NCBI GenBank assembly: GCA_032622095.1
Contig: CP136068.1
Location: 5,371,314-5,435,313, forward strand
Source: Siphonodentalium dalli
Lineage: Eukaryota; Mollusca; Scaphopoda; Gadilida; Siphonodentaliidae
Direction: 5' to 3'
DNA: 64,000 bases
A program made the translations under genes and the position numbers. How positions within the stretch are numbered: the first letter of the stretch is position 1; each line of letters opens with the position of its first letter. Positions 46,527 to 57,440 of this stretch are shown here, piece after piece. The notes beneath the pieces are model-generated. The model made no database searches. It saw nothing but the letters and a program-made list of their open reading frames with translations, and was not told where the DNA came from.

Positions 46527-46922
46527 CAATAAATAATAAATATATTTACATTTCATATATCCTTGTTCCGTCTCACTGACCAATGCGGGCCAGCATATAC
46601 AAAGATAGACGTCATACAGTAAAATCGAACTGGATTTCTCAGCTCTATATATGGTTGAAAATTTGACATGCGATACAGAACAGTATAGTACAAGAAATGA
46701 TGGAACCATTTCACTGTTTAATAGTGTTATTTTGGTAAAATTTCACTGAAATTTTGGTGAAATTTCACTGAATTTTGACTAAATTTTTTACTGTTATTTT
46801 GGTGAAATTTCACTGGAATTTTAGTGAAATTTCACTGAAATTTAACTGAAATTTCACTGAATTTTGACTAAATTTTTTACTGTTATTTCACTGAAATTTC
46901 ACTCAACATTTTCTCTTGGGAG

Positions 46923-47710
46923 CTATCAGTTGAAAAATTGTTGATTTAACGAAGCATTCATGAATTATATGTCAAAGGGCCATAACTCCATAAAAAAATA
47001 TCGGATCAAACCCATATTCGAACTCGATATGTATTTTGGACTGAGCAACTCACATACCAAATTTGGTTACGGTCAGATAATTTTTTTTTATTTATGGTAG
47101 CATGCATGAATTCTAAGTTGAAAAAGGGCCATAAACTCCGTAAAAAAACTCGGATCAAACCCATATTTGAACTCGATCTGTATTTCTCATATACAAAATT
47201 TGGTTACGATTGGATAGAAATTTTTTGAGTTATCGCACCATGCGTAAAGTGTCTACGGACAGACAGACAGAGAGACAGACAGAGACGGACGGACGGACGG
47301 ACGGACACACGACGGGTGGTCTATCCGGATGTCGACATTATGTTTATGGTATGGGTAAACATAAAAACGTAAAAATTCCACTTCCGGTCGCCATTTTGGC
47401 GGCCATTTTGGACGGGGAGTTCCAATTTTGTCACGTAAAGATGGCGTTATGTCATAGCTTCACAAAAATGTATACATGTGTATACATATGACAAGATGTT
47501 CTGACAATAATTGCATCAAGCTGACTTATAGGAAAATGGCAGTCATCTTGGACGCCATCTTGAATTACAAAAAGTGCTCAAAGTGGATTTTAGATATGTT
47601 ATAGAGGAGAGCTTCCTCTTCAAAATGGTATAAAAACCAACTTAGTGCGAATTTTTTCTAGGTTGACCCTAAAATTTGAGTTTATCGACCAGACTAAAAA
47701 CAAACTGATG
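46923..47710 (+). repeat. CATAACTCC modules with (GACG)n tail, followed by repeat X (inverted)
   Basis: Two units (CATAACTCCATAAAAAA; CATAAACTCCGTAAAAAA) share CCCATATT(C/T)GAACTCGAT and are followed by GACGGACGGACGGACGGAC (47286-47304) and a TTATGTTTATGG-TATGGGTAAACATAA hairpin (47340-47362). 47370-47710 is repeat X in minus orientation and supplies the uninterrupted reference for the copy at 39470-40760. Confidence 0.85.
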
Positions 47711-47939
47711 TCATTGTGCAATAGTGATAGCTTCGGGGCATTTCCTATACAGTTACTACCCATTAATCAGGCGTGCATGATTTCACCTTAAAACGAAGCC
47801 AGGCCATGACCTATTAAAGATAATACCATGTGCAACGATACTATATTTCGATAAATAACAGACTATCGAACCACAAAAATACGGACAGGGGTGTGTCATT
47901 ATAAACCTACATATCAAATATGAACACAATCGGACAAAA

Positions 47940-48518
47940 AATACTTAAGTTATGGCATCGGATAGAACATCACGGATGCAAAGTGTTAATGATTTCTAAA
48001 CCGATCAACACCAAAAAATATTCAGGTGAGAAGTGTGTCATCATAAACATGCACATAAAATTTGAACACGATTCGATAAAAATATTTGAGTAAATGAATC
48101 GGATAGAAAGTGTCTACAGACAGACATACGGACAGACAGCCGGACGGACAGACGGATGGACAGACGAACGACGGATGGTTGATCCGGACGTCGGCATTAT
48201 GTTTACCATACATCGTATGGGTACACATAAAAAATACTTAGGTTACAGCATTGGATAGCTCATGCAAAGTGTTAATAATTTCTAAACCGATCAGCCGATC
48301 GATACCAAAAACTATACAGGTGAGGGGTGTGTCATCATAAACATGCACAAAAACTTTGAACAGAATCCGATAAAAAATACTCGAGTAATCGAATCGGATA
48401 GCATGTGTCTACGGACAGATGGACGGACAGACAGGTTGACAGATGGATGAACGAACGGCGGATGGTTGATCCGGACGTCGGCATTACATGTACCATACAT
48501 GGTATGGGTACACATAAA
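47940..48518 (+). repeat. Tandem dimer of a 288-bp module, each with tail and hairpin
   Basis: Two units (about 47940-48230 and 48231-48518) share GCAAAGTGTTAATGATTTCT, GTGTGTCATCATAAACATGC and GAATCGGATAG. Each has its own GGACGGACAGACGGATGGAC-like run and ends TTGATCCGGACGTCGGCATTA with a TTTACCATACAT-like hairpin. Complete modules can therefore be duplicated head-to-tail. Confidence 0.88.
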
Positions 48519-48524
48519 AATGTA

Positions 48525-49050
48525 ATTTTTGGAGTTATGTCTCTGGCTCTGCCCCTATTTGACCAAGTGACCCCATTTGAACAAATCTGAACCCCAGTCA
48601 CCCAAGGTCCCTCCCTACCAAATATAAGCTAAATTGGCCCAATGTTTCTTGAGAAGATGTCATTCGAAGAATGACTATGATGGAATAGAGTTATGGCCCT
48701 GGTTTCTCAACTAATCAACCTGGTGACCTCATTTAAACAAATCTGAATGTCAGTCACCTAGGGAACATCCACACCAACTATGAACCCATTCAGCATTATA
48801 ATTCTGGAAAAGAAGTCGTTCTAAGAATTAATATGAAGGAATAGAGTTGTGGCCCTGCTTTCTCAACTAATTGACCTGATGACCTCATTTGAACAAATCT
48901 TAATGTGATTCATCTAGGGAACATCCACACCAAATATGAACCTGTTCCATCTTACGGTTCTGGAGGAGAAGATGGTTCTTGACAGACGAACGACGGACGA
49001 GGAGTGATGACTATAGCTCCACCGGAGACTTCGTCTCAGGTGAGCTAAAA
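48525..49050 (+). repeat. CCCAGTCACC modular repeat with C-TTC-G hairpin, second copy
   Basis: TTATGTCTCTGGCTCTGCCC, TTTGAACAAATCTGAA and GGGAACATCCACACCAA units are followed by GACAGACGAACGACGGACGA and the hairpin TAGCTCCACCGGAGAC-TTC-GTCTCAGGTGAGCTA. It is a direct counterpart of 19560-20160. The DNA from 49050 to 49690 shows no recognised repeat or gene. Confidence 0.88.
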
Positions 49051-49689
49051 TGGTTAAGAAGTTTTATTAGTCCAGTGCTCTGACTAATTCAAGATAACAA
49101 TATTTAGTTTTGAACCATTCAATGTTATCTGAATTGTGAAGCTTTCTAGATTAACTTGTCAATGACCCAATGGAATTCAGAATAAAAAAATAAAAACAAT
49201 TTTTAAAAATCCCTACCTACCAACCCTATTTAGACCATGTAACCCTAAACACAGGTATTATATTTTGGCCTCAAACACCATGATTGTCTGTGGTTACTTG
49301 GCTTGAGATATATGTCAATATCGTTAGAGGACATTTGTCCTAAGGTCTATCATCAACCTACAATCCAATGGTCCAATTAATGTATATATACACAATAGTG
49401 ATTGATAGATACACATGCTGGCGAATGGCTCTATAAATTGATTCCGAAAACAAATGGACGTGCAATGTACGTGAACCGGTGGCCGGGCAACAGTTTTTGG
49501 TGTGAATATATTCTGCTGTATCCGCTCTACCGGTGCTTATTTCAGATAAAACATTGATCATTTCCCGATGTGAACAGATATATTCTTGGGAGCCATTGTA
49601 TTGCTTGACTATTCTAGTATTACCGTGACTCTGTTTTTCCAATAAAATAAATATTATATTTTACCCATAAGAGTGAATCTTTTCTACCG

Positions 49690-50120
49690 ACAATTATTAA
49701 TGAAAGTGACACTGTAGCTCAACTTGGGAAGAAGTCAAATTTTTGTGATGAGCAATGAAACAGTATGGCCATGCTAATGGATTGAATTTTGAAATCCAAG
49801 ATGGCCACTGGCAACCATGTTTTTCAATGTATTTTCAGTCAAAATAATACTGTAGAGATCACCCCAAAGATCCATAAGAAGTTTGGTGATGATCGGATGA
49901 GAGATGTGGTCTGTAGGGTGTACCAAACGATTTAGCCATACAAAGAGTAAAATGTTTTTCAACAAATGTCGGTCTAAAAGAGGCTCCCATCTAGAGGTCA
50001 CCCGAAGATCCATGTGAAGTTTGGTGATGATCGATTGAGTGATGTGGTCTGTAACATGTGCCAAAGGATCTAGTCATGCAATGAGTAAATTACAAAATGG
50101 ACGCTGGCGCCATGTTTGTC
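49690..50120 (+). repeat. AAGATGGC modular repeat fragment
   Basis: The head AATGAAAGTGACACTGTAGC, then CCAAGATGGCCACTGGC, GGTGATGATCGGATGAGAG and CTCCCATCTAGAGGTCACC. There is no tail. 50120-50500 is single-copy-looking. Confidence 0.8.
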
Positions 50121-50504
50121 AAATTTTTGAATATATTCTATGGTACTCCTGAGTTTTGATAAATTGAGTTAATAATACACCACCATGCAATCTTGTGATA
50201 AAAGCGAAATAATCGTGTTTCATCACCTGATTGGAGGCAACTATGGCTACTATTTTGAAAGATGGACAATAGGATCTTCACATTTGACCCAGTACAACAT
50301 GCATATCTCTCATATTGTTCTACCAATGCATTTTGAAAGGTTTGATAATGTAGATATCAAAATAAATGATGATCGGTCACATTTGTGAGACTGCTCTGAT
50401 TACATATATTTCTGCTTGTAGAAAAGGTCACAGAATCAAAACATTTCTATTAAATCGCATTTGACTGTTTAATTACACTTATAATCACACGGTTCAAGAT
50501 AAAA

Positions 50505-51425
50505 CAAGAGCTACGCTGGGCGTGCAAAATACGCCCTCTCTTGGGTCGGCGGAAACTGGTAAAAAAAAGGGGCATAACTCTGGTAAAAATTGGCGGACGG
50601 AACTCAAATTTGAACTTGACCTGTGTTTTGGTGGGAGAAAGTAATACACCAAATTATCATTGAATCCGATAAGCTCTAGTAAAGTTATCATCAGGACAAC
50701 AAATTTCAAATTACGTCAAATAAGGGGCATAACTCCGGTGAAAATTGGCGGACTGAACCCGAATTCGAGCTTGAGCTGTCTTTTCTCCTAATAAACCCAC
50801 ATACCAAATTTTATTGAAATCGGTTCACTCTAACTAAAGTTATCATCCGGACAACAAATTTCAGGGCTTTTCTAAGTCAAATTACGTCAAAAAAGGGGCC
50901 ATAACTCTCGCAAAAATTATCGGATTAAAATGAAATTCGGACTTGAGCTGTATTTCGATATATGTAATCCACAAAAAAACGGGTTTTGTGTATAAACATT
51001 CCAAAATCGAGTTATCATCCGGAAACCAAAAAACATAAGAAAAACTGAATTTTCTGAGTCGAAAAAGGGGCATAACTCTGCCAAAAAACACAAGTTCGAA
51101 CTTGACCTGTGTTTTGGTGGGAGAAAGTAATATACCAAATTTGGATTCATTCCGATAAACTATACTAAAGTTATCATCCGGACAACTAAACAAATTTCAA
51201 GGATTTTCTAAGTCCAAAAACGTCAATAAGGGGCATAACTCCGGTGAAAATTGGCGCGCGGAACCCAAATTCGAACTTGAACTTACTTTTCGGCTAATAA
51301 ACCCACATACCAAATTTTATTAAATTTGGTTTACTCTGACTAAAGTTATCATCTGGACAACAGGTTAACGGACGGACGGACCAATACTATAATACAGCCT
51401 TTTTTTTCAAAACGGCATATAAAAA
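50505..51425 (+). repeat. GGGGCATAACTC tandem array, five units of about 165 bp, with tail
   Basis: GGGGCATAACTC or GGGGCCATAACTC recurs at about 50568, 50725, 50895, 51066 and 51222. Each unit also has GAACTTGACCTGT-like and AAAGTTATCATC-GGACAAC words. It ends AACGGACGGACGGACC and the hairpin ATACAGCCTTTT…AAAACGGCATAT. Confidence 0.9.
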
Positions 51426-51429
51426 GTAT

Positions 51430-51890
51430 CTATAAAACTGTGTTATTGTTCCGTTTCTGGGCGTCCAAAAGTCCAGATTTAACCATTGCATGAGACCAAG
51501 CTTTCGATTGCTCTCTCGTGTGAGTCATTAGAGTGACGTCGTACATCTTATACTTCTGTAATTATTATTCCTCGAATAACTAAAGCGTTTGTTCACTCTT
51601 ATAGGACTAGTTATTAAATTTTGAACAACATGTAAATTTCATTCCGTTTTGTCGATTTTGGTGGCCATTTTGGGCAGACATGAATTTGACATTAATTGAT
51701 GCACCTACCGAAGAAATCCAGCAATTTTCGATACCAACAGTCATTTTGTATGTCATCTTGAATAGAAATTTTTCCCCAAGGCCGATTTTAGCAGATTTTG
51801 TTGTTCCCCAGATTACACAAAATGACACCGAAACCAGCTTGTTACAAATTTTTTCCAGGTCAAACCCTTTAATGACTGGATTAAGAGTGG
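51430..51890 (+). repeat. Dispersed repeat R, copy 2
   Basis: Matches 10560-11060 in order and orientation: GGGCGTCCAAAAGTCCAG, GATTGCTCTCTCGTG, TTGATGCACCTACCGA, ATTTTGTTGTTCC and AAAATGACACCGAAA. Confidence 0.8.
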
Positions 51891-52157
51891 AAGCCTTTTA
51901 TCCAACATTAATGTGGATTTATTTTTATTTTCCTCCTGCCCAATTATCTGATGGAAATGAATAAAATAAATTCCTAAATCATATTTTATTTGTACTATTT
52001 TTCCATCCTCTGACCTGATTTCACTTCCAAAAAATCCGAACACCGATAAATAAAAAAACTCCAGTCTTAGAATGGTTGCAAAATGAACTTGTGTAGTTGA
52101 ACAAGTTAGTAATATTTACTTTATAAGTAAAGCTTCCTATTAATATAAAAGAAAAAC

Positions 52158-52283
52158 CTTCAATCCTCGTGACTCTGCTATTGAATTGAGCTCTGAATAA
52201 CCTCTTGCATACTCATCTTCTGTTGTGCCTAAACCAGAGACATAATCATCAGGCAATTGTGTACTTGTGTTGACTATTGGGAC
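52158..52283 (-). CDS. Probable internal exon, most 5' of the ARM-like gene (exon A)
   Basis: Minus strand: an AG after TTTATTCC ends at 52284. The 126-bp frame (42 codons) reads VPIVNTSTQLPDDYVSGLG, TTEDEYARGYSELNSIAES and RGLK, then AAG|GTTTTT. The phase is 0 at both ends, as for exons B and C, and joining to exon B gives …SIAESRGLK then IELAYKLQMF…, a plausible continuous helix. Weak points: the donor GTTTTT is poor, the implied intron is about 26 kb, and if unspliced the frame stops six codons later. It may instead be a terminal exon of a separate gene. The sequence contains no ATG, so translation would start further upstream. Confidence 0.5.
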
Positions 52284-52504
52284 CTGGAATAAATATGCAA
52301 TCGTTGTTATCAATGTAAATAAAATAGAAATTCAAGAAGAATGCTGCTGAACTTGCCAGCATTATCACATACTAGTACATGTATGTTGTTTTACGGCATT
52401 GCGTAAGCGACGCAAGTATAGTTGTGACGTCACTAATTTCTATACTCTATCAACCTCAAATTTTGTTTTTACGTCCGGGCGATTCGGACCTATGGGGCCT
52501 TTAT

Positions 52505-52980
52505 GGTGGCCGCCATGTTGGAATAACCTTGGCAAATTAACAAAACAAATTTATTTTTCTTCTTCGATCAGCCTCCCCATAACACTGTTAAATTTGAAAA
52601 ACAAAATCAACCTTATTCAAAATTAAATGATTGAAGTGGATTTAGTTGACATAGGCACATAGCATTCGGCAAACTTCGTCAGATTCCGAACCGTTCGTTT
52701 GAAATTACGTTCCCTAGCAACATTGCGATTGGTGACGTAATTTTCGTTACAAAGTGGGTGCACCCAGGTGCAAGAGTTATCGGCGAGTGCATATTCGAAA
52801 TTCTCTGTTGTTCTTGTTGTTCTCGTGCTGAATTGTATTGGTATAAGCCAATCGATTGGGCATACAGTGTGTGTGAAGCCTCCGGACATGGTTGAACAGT
52901 GGAAGTGAACCTCAGTCATTCGGAAAGAAACTGAATGAATCTCCTCTGAGATTATTGAGATATAACGCCATGGAAACATA
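52505..52980. promoter_or_regulatory. Promoter-like motif cluster: X-box, CCAAT, CRE, YY1-like
   Basis: Within 500 bp upstream of exon A (minus strand) lie a YY1-type CCGCCATGTT (52510-52519), an RFX-type X-box GTTCCCTAGCAAC (52709-52721), GATTGG (an inverted CCAAT, 52727-52732), TGACGTAA (a CRE-like site, 52733-52740), GCCAATCGATTGG (about 52847-52859) and a second X-box-like GTTTCCATGGCGTTA on the minus strand (52963-52977). The tight X-box/CCAAT/CRE grouping is typical of RFX, NF-Y and CREB co-bound promoters. A donor-like CGGAC|GTAAAA at 52473/52472 (minus) could end a first exon. An open minus-strand frame of 118 codons crosses the cluster and has no recognisable motif. Confidence 0.4.
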
Positions 52981-53865
52981 GCAATTGTGTGGGCTGCGTG
53001 GCGTGATATTAAATTTCAAGGAAACCCGCGTACTAACGTGATCATATATCCCAAGTTGGTCGGAAGTACATGTACAAGCACACCCATGAAACATACATTT
53101 ATCATTTTATTGATGGATGTACGTGTTTTGGGTTGTCCATATACGTATTGACGTAATCATATTACTCATGTCATGAATACATAGAGAATTCCCCTAGTTA
53201 TTTTTAATATCATGGCAGGTTAATAGCCGCAGTTAAGCGAGACCGCTTTATTGTGCTATTTATAACGACCCCGCTTGGGTCATGTATATAGGTAACATGC
53301 ATGCGTACGTACTAGTACTTGTGATGTCACACATAAATTACAGTATACTGTGAAGTAGAACATTTTATCGAACCAACATTTTCTCGAAAAAATAACGTGA
53401 CTTCCGGTAGTTGTTTCACAAAATTGCATAATCGGCAATGGAACGAATTTGCTACTTCACAAACTTCCAATATGTGGCAATGGACCACTGAAGTATTTAT
53501 TTATTTATAAACAGTAAGTTGTTATAAATATGTCCTGCATAGGTTCATATCAGATCAATTTCATTTGTTAGCTAAAATAAGGCAGTTACGGTGTCATGGC
53601 GTCAAAACATCACTTGTCTATGCGGGCCAGAATCCAGACATGATAGAACGTGTCATGTCGTCTTCGCGATCAACTGATTTCACCTGACTGTAGACTATAC
53701 ATCTATTGATTGATTTATTGATTGAGGATTTAACGTCGTTTTCATCGCTAGGCTATATATCACGACCATACTGGGAATGTAAAAGCAGACACGCGCTTCA
53801 ATTACTAGTTATATTATACCGGCTTGATTTAGTACTGTGTCCGACAAAATTATACATGTTTGCAA
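52981..53865. other. No gene recognised
   Basis: Single-copy-looking flank of the promoter-like cluster, with no supported coding frame. Confidence 0.35.
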
Positions 53866-55177
53866 AAAGTCGAAAAAGGGGGGATAACTCCACCAAAAAA
53901 AGTCCGACAGACGTCATAATCGCAGGTGCACAGGTTCCCATGGTGGTTGATGTCTGTGCCAAGTTTCACGGAAGATGATTACTAACGACTGAGAAAAACT
54001 CCGGACAAATTTGTGTCCATGGCTCGATGGACGACGGACGACAGACGGACGATGGACGGACGAGCCGATTCCAGTATACCCCCTCCCCCACAACTTCGTT
54101 GCTATAGCTCAACTTTTGTGATGAGCAATAAATGGAATGATGAATTGAATTATCAAATCCAAGATGGTCGCTGGCAGCCATGTTTTTTATGCCAAATGAC
54201 CCCAAATGACTCGTTCCCATCTGCATTGTATATGTCAATGTCAACAGCTGTGACAAATTTCATAATGATCCGACCAAGGTACGACCTAGACCAATTGATT
54301 TAGTCATGCAAAGAGTAAAATACAAGGTGGCTGCTGGCAGCCATGTTTTCTGGCCGAATGACCCCAAAATGACTCGTTCCCATCTACATGTTATTGTTAA
54401 CATCCATGACAAATTTCATGATTATGCGACCAAAGGTATGATCTGTAGCCCGTGCCAAAGGATTTAGTCATGCAAAGAGTAAATACATGATGGCTGCTGG
54501 CAGCCATGTTTTTTTGGCTGAACGACCCCAAAATGACCCGTTCCCATCTACATGTCAATATTAACATCCATGACAAATTTCATGATGATCAGACAAACAG
54601 TACGACCTGTAGACCATGCTAATGGATTGAATTTTGAAATCCAAGATATTTTTTACCGAATGACCCCAAAATGACTCGTTCACATCTACATGTCAATGTC
54701 AACATCCGCGACAAATTTCATAATGATCTGACCACAGGTACAACCTGTAGCCCGTGCCAAATGATTTAGTCATGCAATGAGTAAAATCCAAGATGGCTGC
54801 TGGCGGCCATGCTGTTTGGCCAGTTGACCCCAAATGACTCATTCCAATCTACATGTACATGTCATTGTTAAGTTAATATCCATGACAAATTTCATGATGA
54901 TCCAACAAAAAGTTATGACCTGTAGCCCATGCCAAATGATTTAGTCATGCAAAAAGTTAAATCCAAGATGGCTGCTGGCGGCCATGTTTTTTTCCGAATG
55001 AACTCAAAATGACTCGTTCCCATCTAAATGTCAATGTCAACAGCTATGACAAATTCGATAATGATCCGAAGGTACGACCTGTAGCATGTATTGTTGACGC
55101 CTCACACACATACACACACACGGACAACAGATACCAAGCCATGGCAATAGCTCAAACTTTACAAAGTAAAGTTGAGC
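53866..55177 (+). repeat. Two module families with tails: GGGGATAACTCC unit, then AAGATGGC array
   Basis: 53866-54110: AAAAAGGGGGGATAACTCC, a GACGACGGACGACAGACGGA run (54030-54062) and CAAC-TTC-GTTG. 54105-55177: TAGCTCAACTT, then about six units like those at 31.3-33.3 kb, including the GACAAACAGTACGACC variant at 54594, ending CACACACGGACAACAG and TAGCTCAAACTTTACAAAGT…TTGAGCTAA. Confidence 0.88.
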
Positions 55178-56689
55178 TAAAAACGTTTGGCCAATTTAAA
55201 AAAAAACTTTGGCCAAATTAAAATCCTCATTTTCTGGGCTGTTCGCATTTGATGACAACTTTAAAAACAAAATATTATATGAACTGTATGATTTAGGTCG
55301 CTGACTAATACAGTACTTTCATGATGTGAAGCAAGCTAGAATGTTGTTATTTGATGGGAGGCAGTTTATGTCACATTTCGTAACCATTGAGTTAGTACTG
55401 CTGGCCTGTACATCCAATTATGGGACAATGCATTTAGATTTTATCTTACAGCCTGCCAAATCAACAAAAAATTACATAACCAGTGTACAGATTAAGCATT
55501 TTGACGAATAGTGTTTTAAATCCAATATTATTTTAAATGGCTGGTTAAATGTTAGAGCTTACCCCGTTGCTGTCTCGTGAAGTTTGATTATATACAATTT
55601 CAATGTTGTGCAGCCAGCCACGAAATGGTTACTTTGCCAGCCAGATTGAACATACTACAGAACATCACACCCTTCTTATTGTCATTGTCAACCAAGGTCT
55701 GTTCATCGTCACATCACCATTCAATCAACGCTCCCATAACAAAATAAATTTCGGTTTTCATGGTACATGTGTACAATATTTACGCAGTACAAAATACTTT
55801 CGTCGCCTAACTTCGTCGGGACTGTCAAACTTTTTGAATCAGCTTTCCATCTCCATTTGGGGTAAAAGAATTCTTGGCCAAAAGTTTGGCCAAATGAAAT
55901 TTTTATTGGCCAATTTGGCCACCGACAGCGCGAACACTGCAGGTGTGTCTTCCTTTGATTGTTGGTCAGGCATTTAATTAGGGCGGTGATGCTAGTATGT
56001 TGTTGATTCTCTGTCATGTCTGGGCATTCCAATGCTTCCTCATAAATATTTATATATTATCAACTGGGAACATGACGACTTTTTTCCTAAAGGATCATTT
56101 ATTGTGTCGTCTGATATTGTTCCAACATTATTTTGAATGCCATCAGACAGAGACTAGGAGTTGGCAAATAACACAGAATAATTCGAATGTGAACGTAAAT
56201 AAAAAAAAATTAAAAGATACTAAAAAATAGGCTAATGCAATTCAGCACTGAAATTACACAACCGCGTTGACCCACAAGGCAATGTGTTAAACTTCAACGC
56301 AGTCCGCATTAAACTTCAACAAAGTTCGCTGTATTTAAACATGGTCTTAATGTTCACTCAACGCGTATCTAATTTCAGGATCTGGTTGTCGGGGGTCAAT
56401 TTCTGGGGCAAAATATGATTTTTTAACATTTCCCTCATGCTACCCAACCTTAATTTTATGCATTTTTTGGGTTAGTTCATGTGATGCTCATCAGTATAAG
56501 CTTCGTAATCTATGTACAATTTAACATATTCTTTGTTTAATTTGGGAGAGAGTTGCCAGATAATCGTTTGACGTTTGAGCTGTGACGTATTTTGTTAATC
56601 GTGAACGTATTTTCGTGATTCAGCTAAATGTGTCGGTTTCAACTCCGTTTATCAGAAACTTATAGGAAATAAGTAATGTTCGATTAACC
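55178..56689. other. No gene recognised; possible decayed element
   Basis: TTGGCCAA-type words cluster at 55187-55225 and, partly inverted, at 55868-55920 (GTTTGGCCAAA; TTGGCCAATTTGGCCA), which could be ends of a decayed 0.7-kb element. An open frame of 124 codons (55603-55977) spans one cluster and has no recognisable motif. The rest is AT-rich. Confidence 0.35.
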
Positions 56690-57440
56690 AAGGTGCATCA
56701 GAAATGTTAGTATTCAATGTATATAAGACAGAATAGTCAATTGTGTGCATCAACCACAACTTGTAAGCTGGGACAATATTTATCATTTTTCATATTTTGG
56801 CCGCCATTTTGAGTTAACGTGACAATTTTGGTTCTATTCAGTTGGATTATCCTTAAGAAATAGAATGAATCACTTATATTGCACAGTTCTTCCTATTTCT
56901 TGATGAAATAAGATTAGAATCCAAATAGTGATTTTTTGTGAAATTTTATACTGAGTTCTGTAACATCGAATTTTTATAGAGATCTGAAGGGTTGGGAAGC
57001 CACATGAATGGCATATTTCATTGCTCCAATGGTCGGTTGACATGCTAAATATAATATAAAGTGACAATGCTCAACTAGTTCCAAACAGCAGAATCTGATC
57101 TTAAAGATATCAGTAAAAACATAACATTTTCCACTTCTGGTTGTCATTTTGACGACCATCTTGGACGGGGAGTTCCAGTTTTAGCATAAAAAGGTGGCGT
57201 TATGTCTTAGCTTCACAGAAATGTATGCATTTGTATACATATGACATGATTGTCTCACTATAATTGCACCAAACTGACTTAACAGAAAATGGCAGCCATA
57301 TTGGGTGCCATATTTAATTATAAAAAAATGCTCAAAGCGAATTTTAGCGGATTTTGAATATGTTAGAGATGATATCTTCCTCTTCAAAATGGTATAAAAA
57401 CAACTACATGTAAGTCCTAAAATTGAGTTTATCGACCAGA
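56690..57440 (-). repeat. Dispersed repeat X, longest uninterrupted copy
   Basis: The inverse of 39480-40760 without the foldback block: AAGGTGCATCAGAAATGTTAG, GCCGCCATTTTGAG, CGGGGAGTTCCAG, GTATACATATGACATGATTG, CCTCTTCAAAATGGTATAAA and GAGTTTATCGACCAGAC. Confidence 0.85.

Larger units (their letters stand above)
44896..46922. mobile_element. 2.0-kb TIR element with TTTCACTGAAATTT-rich ends
   Basis: A perfect 16-bp terminal inverted repeat, CTCCCAAGAGAAAATG, occurs at 44896-44911 and, inverted, at 46907-46922. Inside each end lie about 150-190 bp of self-complementary words (TTTCACTGAAATTTCAGTGA type). The left side also has a threefold TTTTCAGTGAGATTTTGAGTA repeat (45070-45250). The flanks join as GGTTC|CTATCAG, exactly the sequence of an uninterrupted module copy at 16296-16312, so this is an insertion, but without a visible target duplication. 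The superfamily is not assigned. It encloses two coding-like fragments on the plus strand. Confidence 0.75.

Noticed and set aside
48980-49050. Helitron assignment from the 3' hairpin and CTAA ending
   Set aside because: The hairpin followed by GAGCTAA fits loosely, but the 20160 copy ends GAGCCAAA, no TC 5' end or AT insertion site could be shown, and no Rep/helicase sequence is present.
52623-52979. 118-codon minus-strand frame near the promoter-like cluster
   Set aside because: No motif is recognisable and it overlaps the X-box/CCAAT/CRE group. It is open probably by chance in GC-richer promoter DNA.
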